Positions 13,818-19,208 of a stretch of 29,888 nt of DNA are shown here, in pieces; within the stretch, counting starts at the first letter, position 1, and every line of letters starts with the position of its first letter. Source of the DNA: UBA1020 sp964520495 (GTDB taxonomy: Bacteria > Patescibacteriota > Saccharimonadia > Saccharimonadales > Saccharimonadaceae); assembly GCA_964520495.1 (NCBI GenBank), contig CAZFMZ010000006.1, positions 1 to 29,888 on the forward strand, given 5' to 3'. The position numbers were made by a program, and so were the translations under genes. The notes beneath the pieces were generated by a model. The model made no database searches, had not been told where the DNA came from, and saw only the letters and a program-made list of their open reading frames with translations.

Positions 13818-14159
13818 CTACTTGACGCTTTTGACGACGGCGGTGAAGGCGGCAGGTTCTTTAGCAGCCAATTCGGCCAAAATCTTACGATCCAGTTCGA
13901 CATTTGCCTTCTTCAGGCCGCTGATCAACTTACCGTAGGTGGTGCCGTTCTCGCGGGCGGCCGCGTTGATGCGGGTGATCCACAGCTGGCGCAGATCGCG
14001 CTTGCGGTTGCGACGGTCGCGGTAGGCATATTGCAGGGCACGGATGACACCTTGCTTCGCTAACTTGAAGCTTCGGGTGCGGTTGTGCTGCATGCCTTTC
14101 GCGGCCTTAAGAATTTTCTTGTGCTTGGCGCGTGCAGGGACGCCTCGTTTAACTCGCAT
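13818..14159 (-). CDS. rplT: 50S ribosomal protein L20
   Basis: 113 residues, close to the usual 115-118. MRVKRGVPARAKHKKILKAA at the N-terminus, RSFKLAKQGVIRALQYAYRDRRNRKRDLR and LWITRINAAARENGTTYGKLI are clear L20 signatures. L20 is an early assembly protein of the large subunit. The start ATG overlaps the rpmI stop (TAATG), so translation is coupled. Last gene of infC-rpmI-rplT. Confidence 0.97.
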   Translation of the reverse strand: MRVKRGVPARAKHKKILKAAKGMQHNRTRSFKLAKQGVIRALQYAYRDRRNRKRDLRQLWITRINAAARENGTTYGKLISGLKKANVELDRKILAELAAKEPAAFTAVVKSVK

Positions 14160-14356
14160 TATTTGACTCCCAGGGCTCGTTTAATGTTCTTGGCCATCGC
14201 GCCGGTGACTTCACCGGTGGTGTTGATGGCGCGTTTGCGGCTCTTGCTCTTCTTGGCAAGCAAGTGTCCACCCGAGGCGCGTTGCCTCGTGATCTTACCG
14301 CTGGCGGTAATCTTCACCCGCTTGGCGGTGCCTTTGTGCGTTTTCAGCTTTGGCAT
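14159..14356 (-). CDS. rpmI: 50S ribosomal protein L35
   Basis: 65 residues, basic throughout. MPKLKTHKGTAKRVKITASGKI and GGHLLAKKSKSRKRAI match L35. The start codon is 1 nt after the infC stop and its SD (AAGGAG) lies inside the infC 3' end. Its TAA overlaps the rplT ATG. Confidence 0.97.
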   Translation of the reverse strand: MPKLKTHKGTAKRVKITASGKITRQRASGGHLLAKKSKSRKRAINTTGEVTGAMAKNIKRALGVK

Positions 14357-14357
14357 A

Positions 14358-14864
14358 CTATTTACTCCTTACTACTATGCTCAGGTTGCGACCAGCCATC
14401 TGCGGCTGTTGTTCGACGACGGCGTCGTCTTCCAGTAGACCAATGATCCGGTTGATCATGTCATACCCTAGTTCTTTATGGGCCATTTCGCGGCCGCGGT
14501 AGAAAATCTGAATGCGTACCTTGTGGCCTTCGGCCAGGAACGCACGGATTTTACGCAGCTTGATCTCAAGGTCACCGGAACCGATCTTCAGCCCGAACCG
14601 CATCTGCTTGAGCTCGCTCTGCTTACTGCTGCGGCGGCTCTTCTGCTGCTCCTTCATCTTTTGGTACTGGTATTTACCCCAGTCGATGATTTTGGCAACG
14701 GGCGGGTTGGCGTTCGGTGAAATCTCGACCAGGTCAACTCCTGCGTCTTCCGCTAGCTTCAGTGCCTCGTTTCGGGGGAGGATACCGATTTGTTCCCCGC
14801 TTGACCCGATGACGCGTAGCTCTTGAGCACGGATGGCGTCATTGATACGGATATGTTGACTGAT
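14358..14864 (-). CDS. infC: Translation initiation factor IF-3 with an AUC start codon
   Basis: 168 residues when begun at ATC 14864-14862. The N-terminal domain reads SQHIRINDAIRAQELRVIG, typical for IF-3, and PPVAKIIDWGKYQYQ leads into the C-terminal domain (RFGLKIGSGDLEIKLRKIRAFLAEG). No ATG, GTG or TTG lies in frame between the SD (AAAGGAG at 14879-14873) and this conserved block. The spacing of 8 nt points to ATC as initiator. The first ATG in frame (14657) would remove the whole N-terminal domain. IF-3 rejects non-standard start codons, and E. coli infC uses AUU to control itself; the same logic would apply here. First gene of the infC-rpmI-rplT operon. Confidence 0.9.
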   Translation of the reverse strand: MSQHIRINDAIRAQELRVIGSSGEQIGILPRNEALKLAEDAGVDLVEISPNANPPVAKIIDWGKYQYQKMKEQQKSRRSSKQSELKQMRFGLKIGSGDLEIKLRKIRAFLAEGHKVRIQIFYRGREMAHKELGYDMINRIIGLLEDDAVVEQQPQMAGRNLSIVVRSK

Positions 14865-14928
14865 TGTAAGATCTCCTTTGTTGCCTTGATGGCGTGTCGC
14901 GTTACGTGAGCTGTTTGACTCGCGTTCA

Positions 14929-14958
14929 ATAATACCATATTCGACCCCTGGTTTTCAA
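14929..14958 (-). promoter_or_regulatory. Promoter of infC-rpmI-rplT
   Basis: On the minus strand: TTGAAA (14958-14953), an 18-nt spacer, TATTAT (14934-14929), with TG one base before the -10 box (TGGTATTAT). It overlaps the last bases of comM. The leader before the AUC start is about 58 nt. Confidence 0.75.
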
Positions 14959-16478
14959 GAGGTGGGCAGGCGATACTGTAACGCCTCAGCCATGTGAGCG
15001 GCTGTGATGCCGTTGCTGCCATCCAAATCGGCAATGGTGCGGGCAACCTTGATCAGCTTAAAATAGCTACGGGTACTCAGTCCTAGCCGATCGGCCGCTT
15101 GTGATAATAACGACAAGACGTCGGGTGGTAACGAAACACTCGTGGACACCTGCTTGGAACTAAGATTAGCGTTGTATCTAACACTACTACCGTATCTGTC
15201 GTGCTGATGTTGTCGGGCAGATTCTATCGAACTGCGAGCTTGATCATGTTGTGACGAAGTCTTCGTTTTGTGGACGACTAGCTGGTCATTGTCGACCCGA
15301 TTAACGTGAATGACGAGGTCGATCCGGTCCAGGAGCGGGCCGGATAACCGCTGCTGGTACTTCAGAATCTGGGTCTGGGTGCAGGTGCATTCGCGTTTAT
15401 TATCACCATAGAAACCGCAAGGGCAGGGATTCATGGTAGCGACGAGCATGAAATCGGCCGGGTAGCGAGCATGCCCGGCGGCTCGGCTGATGGAGATAGT
15501 ACGGTCCTCTAGCGGCTGACGCAGAGCTTCCAGGCTGGCGCGAGGGTACTCAGGAATCTCGTCGAGGAACAGGATGCCATGATGCGCGAGGCTGATATCA
15601 CCCGGTTTCGGCGGGTTGCCGCCGCCGACCAAGGACACGCGGCTCGACGTATGGTGTGGTGAGCGGAACGGGCGTTCCAGCACGACGTCATCGATAGTCT
15701 CACCGGCTAGGCTGTGCAATTTGGTGACATCGACCCGCTGAGTACCCGTGAGGGGCGGCATCAGTGATAGGAGAGTTCTTGCCAGCATGGTCTTACCGGC
15801 ACCAGGAGGGCCCGTTAGCAGGATATTGTGATGGCCAGCGGCGGCGATGGTCAGGGCGCGCTTGGCCTGCTCCTGGCCAAGGACATCGTCGAGCAGTGGG
15901 CCATCGTGCGTAGGCGGCTCGCCTACAGTCTTCATGGTGGCGGAGTGTGCTGGTATCGTCGCCTCAGCCTTGAGGTGAAGGAAGAGCTGGCGGAGTGACG
16001 AAACCGGAATCAGGCGGAGCCCTTCGACGAGTTCGGCCTGCCGTAAGTTAGCAGCAGGGACGTACAGAGTACCTTTTCCGCTACGAAGAGCCGTCTCTGC
16101 GATGGAAACGATGCCTCGGACGGCACGGATGCTGCCATCAAGTGAGAGTTCGCCGGCAAACAGGGCATCTGTCACCTCATAAGGTTTCAGCTGCCCGCTG
16201 GAAACCAGAATCGCAATGGCAATGGCGAGATCGTAGTGTGTGCCATCCTTGGGCAGTTCGGCTGGTGCCAGATTTATGACCAGCTTCTTGGCGGGGAAGT
16301 CGAGGTCGGAGTTGCTGATGGCGCTTCGGACACGCTCCTTAGCCTCGTCAATGGCCTTTGATCCCATGCCGACAATCTGTAGGGCGGGCAAACCGTTCTT
16401 CATATCGCTTTCCACCTCGATAAGGTGGCCGTCATATCCCACCGGTGCCGCCGTCAGCACTTTCGCCACCCTTGTCAT
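14955..16478 (-). CDS. comM: ComM / YifB-family AAA+ helicase (Mg chelatase-like)
   Basis: 507 residues from ATG 16478; a TTG 18 nt further up is possible but has no SD. The N-terminal Lon-like domain contains AAPVGYDGHLIEVESDM, GLPALQIVGM and AKKLVINLAPAELPKDG. The AAA+ domain has Walker A GPPGAGKT (about 223-230), Walker B ILFLDEIPE, and the Cys cluster NPCPCGFYGD...CTCT, followed by RLSGPLLDRIDL. A C-terminal sensor-2/Mg-chelatase C domain ends the protein. ComM drives branch migration during natural transformation, which fits a bacterium that lives on scavenged nucleic acids. It is divergent from ssrA. Confidence 0.95.
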   Translation of the reverse strand: MTRVAKVLTAAPVGYDGHLIEVESDMKNGLPALQIVGMGSKAIDEAKERVRSAISNSDLDFPAKKLVINLAPAELPKDGTHYDLAIAIAILVSSGQLKPYEVTDALFAGELSLDGSIRAVRGIVSIAETALRSGKGTLYVPAANLRQAELVEGLRLIPVSSLRQLFLHLKAEATIPAHSATMKTVGEPPTHDGPLLDDVLGQEQAKRALTIAAAGHHNILLTGPPGAGKTMLARTLLSLMPPLTGTQRVDVTKLHSLAGETIDDVVLERPFRSPHHTSSRVSLVGGGNPPKPGDISLAHHGILFLDEIPEYPRASLEALRQPLEDRTISISRAAGHARYPADFMLVATMNPCPCGFYGDNKRECTCTQTQILKYQQRLSGPLLDRIDLVIHVNRVDNDQLVVHKTKTSSQHDQARSSIESARQHQHDRYGSSVRYNANLSSKQVSTSVSLPPDVLSLLSQAADRLGLSTRSYFKLIKVARTIADLDGSNGITAAHMAEALQYRLPTS

Positions 16479-16515
16479 ATGCTTACTTAAGCACAAGGCC
16501 GAGGCGGTGTAAATA

Positions 16516-16524
16516 TGGTATAAT
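16516..16524 (+). promoter_or_regulatory. Extended -10 promoter of ssrA
   Basis: TGGTATAAT, a perfect extended -10, with predicted +1 at 16531, three bases before the mature tmRNA 5' end. Confidence 0.8.
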
Positions 16525-16533
16525 TAAAGGGTT

Positions 16534-16931
16534 GGGGCTGAACTATAGCTTCGACAGACGGACTTTAACAGACTGCCTTGCAAGCCGACCACTGACGTAA
16601 TCAGTTTTTTAATTGCAACAACTAAATTGCAAAGTGCCGTCGCGGCTGTAAAGAGCGTTTTCGCTCCTCAGACGCTGGCACTACAAGTAGCCTAATACAG
16701 ACTACCGTATCCGTTCCCACGCCTGCTAAGGGCGGATGCGCTATATCAGCAGGCTAGGTCAGGCGGGGTATTCCAGCCCGACAGACCGAACGCTTCTCTG
16801 GAGTACGTGCGATCCGCATCTTTGTCTTGCTCAAAGCGGATTTGTACGGTAAAAATTCGAGCGAGACTATGCTTGTAGACGGGTAGTAGGTTACCGACTG
16901 GACGCGGGGGCAGTACCCGCCAGCTCCACCA
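16534..16931 (+). ncRNA. ssrA: Transfer-messenger RNA (tmRNA)
   Basis: Rescues stalled ribosomes. The ends form a tRNA-like acceptor (GGGGCTG with CAGCTCC, then A and encoded CCA) and a tRNA-Ala-like 5' half (GAACTATAGCTTCGACAG). The tag frame probably begins with resume codon GCA at 16615 and runs 26 codons to TAA at 16693-16695. The tag begins ATTKLQSAVAAV and ends TLALQVA, a hydrophobic protease-targeting end. The usual bacterial tag is about 10 residues, so this one is long. Pseudoknot-rich sequence fills the rest. Confidence 0.95.
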
Positions 16932-16938
16932 ACGTCTG

Positions 16939-16963
16939 AACCCGACCATTTGGTCGGGTTTTG
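16939..16963 (+). terminator. ssrA terminator
   Basis: AACCCGACCA (16939-16948) and TGGTCGGGTT (16951-16960) form a 10-bp stem starting 8 nt after the tmRNA CCA, continuing into a short T tract. Confidence 0.85.
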
Positions 16964-16991
16964 TCGTTTCTGGACCTGAAATCGGGACGAA

Positions 16992-17022
16992 AAAACAACC
17001 GCCTGCGAGGAACGGTTGTTTT
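16992..17022. terminator. Second hairpin terminator after ssrA
   Basis: AAAACAACCG (16992-17001) and CGGTTGTTTT (17013-17022) form perfect arms around an 11-nt loop. A-run and T-run flanks make it work in both directions; it could back up the ssrA terminator. Confidence 0.7.
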
Positions 17023-17090
17023 AGTGTGGAGTTTTTTGTTGGCTGTTTATTTTTTGCCTCTGGATAATTTTTGTATTCAGAAGCTACCCC

Positions 17091-17096
17091 TATAAT
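17091..17096 (+). promoter_or_regulatory. -10 box before the gene-free region
   Basis: A perfect TATAAT with a weak TTTTTG 17 nt upstream. Predicted +1 is near 17103. The only frame right at this start is a 16-codon GTG-started peptide (17102-17152, MKTLVSMIFFK...), which is hydrophobic and could be chance. Confidence 0.5.
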
Positions 17097-17102
17097 ATGC
17101 CG

Positions 17103-17660
17103 TGAAAACGCTTGTGTCAATGATATTTTTCAAGATTTTTTCATGGGTGTAAGGCCGTATTTCCTGAACACTATATGTAGTGTGGCCGTGCCTCGACTCT
17201 CGACATGGCAGGGTGGTGGACTACAGGGCCTGCATTTTACTGTCGCTCCGCCGGAAACGAGAGCGGCTACCTTAAAAGTTCCATAGCCGCTACAGCTAGC
17301 AGCGAGCATGCAGCTACTGCAGACGCTGCCGTGCGGGTGATATGCCTGATGACACTTTCAGACATGACGTATCGTCACGCCCCATGTGCGGCAGGAAGAG
17401 CCGCTGGACATGCGGGAGTGACAGCGCAGGGGGGATAACGCTCCGCTGCGGGATAGGTAGGAGGGCCATGAGGCGAGGGCGTGCATGGTCAGGATCAGCA
17501 CACATAGAGCACGGGGGAATATCGCTCATGCCATGATTCTCACGCCTGCACGACAGCCTCGCAGGAAACAGGCGCGACACAAATAAGGAAATGGGCCACG
17601 TACTATATCGTGGATGAGTAGTTGGGGCGCGCACCGGGCATTGGATGGGCCAATTCGGGG
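17103..17660 (+). ncRNA. Candidate large structured RNA A, unknown class
   Basis: About 560 bases without a convincing protein gene. By eye they hold many stems: ACACTA/TAGTGT (17168-17183) inside GGCC/GGCC (17153-17187); AGCGGCTA/TAGCCGCT (17262-17291); GCAGCG/CGCTGC (17299-17329) enclosing TGCAG/CTGCA; CATGTGCGGC with GCCGC-tgg-ACATG (17383-17412). A nested helix follows in which 17478-17488 pairs with 17531-17535 and 17541-17546 and is closed by GAGGC/GCCTC (17470-17474/17556-17560). Two more stems are CCACG/CGTGG (17596-17613) and ATTGG/CCAAT (17640-17654). A TATAAT box precedes the region. Strand, ends and class are inferred. A decayed gene is the alternative, but the density of nested pairing argues for an RNA. 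Confidence 0.45.
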
Positions 17661-17821
17661 TGTGGGTTGCCTATTGATCGTCGCAGCAGCCGGCTATCTG
17701 GGTGCAGTTTCAACGCGCGCGAGGCTTCGAGAGACAATAACGAATGTTGTTAAAAATATACACTAACAGAGGAGAAATATATAATTGTAAAAAAAACCTT
17801 CATTCAATACATCATTTAGGC

Positions 17822-17851
17822 TTGAAAAAGCGAGCGGCTTATGCTTATAAT
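17822..17851 (+). promoter_or_regulatory. Promoter in the gene-free region
   Basis: TTGAAA (17822-17827), an 18-nt spacer and TATAAT (17846-17851). Predicted +1 near 17858, with no credible reading frame until 18335. Confidence 0.65.
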
Positions 17852-17857
17852 GAACGT

Positions 17858-18262
17858 AAGCTTTTACTCAAACACAAACAAAAGCACTGCACAAAAAACC
17901 TTAACAATCCATGTCACCGCAGCTATCTCATCGACGGACAGTCGATAGCAGCAGACGACCATTATCGGACTTACGCTGACCTTCAGCGCCGACGCACCTT
18001 TTATACGTCTTGATGCTATCGATGCTCCGCCGACCTCACTTCCAGTGAGTATAGCGTCGAGCAATCGTAGGAAAAGTACCTTCGCGCTGAGTAAATCCTA
18101 GCTAATCCGGGTCCAAACCGTTAGCCGAGACGACACTCAGCGTGTATGTGGAACCTCCTGCAAACCCGAATGCCCCAGCTTATGCTGGAGCGGTCAGAAG
18201 CCTCGAGCGATCGGCTGTCCATTGGCACACGCGTTTATATTTATACTTAGAACGGACAGTGC
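17858..18262 (+). ncRNA. Candidate structured RNA B, unknown class
   Basis: About 400 bases without a convincing gene, starting at a good promoter. Visible stems: ATCGAC/GTCGAT (17930-17946); GCTGA/TCAGC just after 17970; and a long nested hairpin at 18020-18067 (CGAT, GCT, CGAC, CTCACT on the left; AGTGAG, GTCG, AGC, ATCG on the right, 17 bp in all). Further stems are GCTAA/TTAGC (18101-18125), ACAC/GTGT (near 18135-18147), CCAGC/GCTGG with a TTAT loop (18175-18188), and CTGTCC/GGACAG (18215-18259). Ends and function are unknown. It might also be a cis-acting leader for the membrane protein gene at 18335, but that gene seems to have its own promoter. Confidence 0.4.
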
Positions 18263-18292
18263 TTGCCTGGACATATGGTTGGTCGCTCAGGC

Positions 18293-18327
18293 TCTCATGA
18301 ATCTCGTAAATCTCATAATGATATAGT
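18293..18327 (+). promoter_or_regulatory. Triple 9-nt repeat plus extended -10 of the 129-aa gene
   Basis: Three direct repeats with an exact 9-nt period (TCTCATGAA, TCTCGTAAA, TCTCATAAT; 18293-18319) run straight into the extended -10 TGATATAGT (18319-18327). The predicted +1 is 18334, one base before the ATG at 18335. The repeats may be operator half-sites. Confidence 0.45.
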
Positions 18328-18334
18328 GGTGGAT

Positions 18335-18724
18335 ATGGTAGGCAAACTCGTCGTTTCAAGTACGCTCATTGCAGCACTCCTGCTGGTGGTCATACTTCAG
18401 ACGACGACGCCTTCGACGGTCGGGCCCCTCGGCTTATTAGCCGTCTTTCTACTGTTGTACGTCGTTTTCATCGGCTGTATCACAGAACTGCTATGGGTTG
18501 GTTCGAAAGCAGTCGCATGGGCAGGACGGCGATTGAGGACGCGGCGGCCAATCCATCCCCTACCACTGACCCGGGCATATTATTACTCCACCGTGCTGGC
18601 GCTCGGACCTGTCATGCTGCTTGGCATGCAGTCGATCGGCTCGCTTGGACCATATGAACTTATCCTGATTTCCATGTTCCTCGGTGTGGGAATTCTCTAC
18701 GTATCACGGCGTTCAAGTCACTAA
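18335..18724 (+). CDS. Hypothetical four-TM membrane protein, apparently leaderless
   Basis: 129 residues from ATG 18335. A longer frame (ATG 18275) exists, but its extra part is polar and covers the promoter. Hydrophobic segments: about 4-23 (KLVVSSTLIAALLLVVILQ), 31-53 (GPLGLLAVFLLLYVVFIGCI), 84-100 (YYSTVLALGPVMLLGMQ) and 106-123 (GPYELILISMFLGVGILYV), with a basic cytoplasmic loop (AGRRLRTRRPIHP) between TM2 and TM3. I do not recognise a family. The extended -10 box ends 7 nt before the ATG and there is no proper SD, so the mRNA is likely leaderless. It lies upstream of the acidic protein and the transfer ATPase and may belong to the same envelope system. Confidence 0.7.
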   Translation: MVGKLVVSSTLIAALLLVVILQTTTPSTVGPLGLLAVFLLLYVVFIGCITELLWVGSKAVAWAGRRLRTRRPIHPLPLTRAYYYSTVLALGPVMLLGMQSIGSLGPYELILISMFLGVGILYVSRRSSH

Positions 18725-18741
18725 TCTAGGCATGGGGTATA

Positions 18742-18750
18742 TGCTATAAT
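18742..18750 (+). promoter_or_regulatory. Extended -10 promoter of the 138-aa acidic protein gene
   Basis: TGCTATAAT, a perfect extended -10. The ATG at 18758 lies 7 nt after it, so the transcript starts at or one base before the start codon. Confidence 0.8.
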
Positions 18751-18757
18751 GACCGGT

Positions 18758-19174
18758 ATGGAACCCAAGTCGTCTTCACCCGAGTTGCAGCCGGGAGGTG
18801 CGCCACAGCCACCTGAGCGCTTGGACATCTCTGAACGTTCTCATGAGGAATTGCCTCAGCTCTCTCCAGAACGTCGCGAGCAAGTACCCGCCCAGGAGCG
18901 TCCTCACCAGCCGTCGGCGCCGGTAGACCCTTCTAGCATCGCCTTGCCGACACCTGTCGCACCAACGGCTGAGGATGCGGCTCCCGTGGCCACTGACGAT
19001 TCGCCGGCTATTGCGGCTGATGACGATCTGATAGAGAAGGAGTGGGTCGATAGGGCAAAGAAAATCATTGCCGACACCAGGGATGATCCAGCTCGTCGCG
19101 AGAAAGAGGTCGGGCGTCTGCAGGTGGATTATCTGAAGAAACGGTACGGCAAAGAGCTAGGTGCTGCCGACTGA
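18758..19174 (+). CDS. Acidic proline-rich protein upstream of the transfer ATPase, leaderless
   Basis: 138 residues from ATG 18758; an in-frame ATG at 18749 lies within the -10 box and cannot be used from this promoter. The first ~95 residues are low complexity, rich in P, E, S and A (SSSPELQPGGAPQPPERL, APTAEDAAPVATDD), and probably unfolded. The last ~45 residues look folded and charged: LIEKEWVDRAKKIIADTRDDPARREKEVGRLQVDYLKKRYGKELG, likely helical. The same type of C-terminal helix occurs in small Saccharibacteria proteins encoded next to VirD4/TraG-like ATPases. The gap to the ATPase gene is 34 nt, so an operon is likely. A role as an adaptor for the ATPase is inference from position only. 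Confidence 0.75.
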   Translation: MEPKSSSPELQPGGAPQPPERLDISERSHEELPQLSPERREQVPAQERPHQPSAPVDPSSIALPTPVAPTAEDAAPVATDDSPAIAADDDLIEKEWVDRAKKIIADTRDDPARREKEVGRLQVDYLKKRYGKELGAAD

Positions 19175-19208
19175 CCGCAGTCGATAATAAAACGTAAGGG
19201 GGCAAAAG

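Noticed and set aside
16746..17120. 124-codon minus-strand frame over the tmRNA 3' half and its terminators
   Set aside because: It covers conserved tmRNA sequence and two hairpin terminators, and its start codon would lie past a + strand promoter.
17314..17634. 106-codon minus-strand frame with a CxxC pair in the gene-free region
   Set aside because: Its composition is not protein-like, no SD is present, and it lies over the strong nested helices; the CxxC is probably chance.
17744..18013. 89-codon plus-strand frame
   Set aside because: Runs through an A/T-rich stretch and the TTGAAA/TATAAT promoter, has a low-complexity translation and no SD.
18140..18165. TGTGGAACCTCC, which resembles the T-box core found before thrS
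   Set aside because: No Stem I, terminator or synthetase gene follows; the match is limited to a few bases.
18749..18757. ATG in frame 9 nt upstream of the chosen start of the acidic protein
   Set aside because: It lies in the TATAAT box itself and would not be on the transcript from that promoter.
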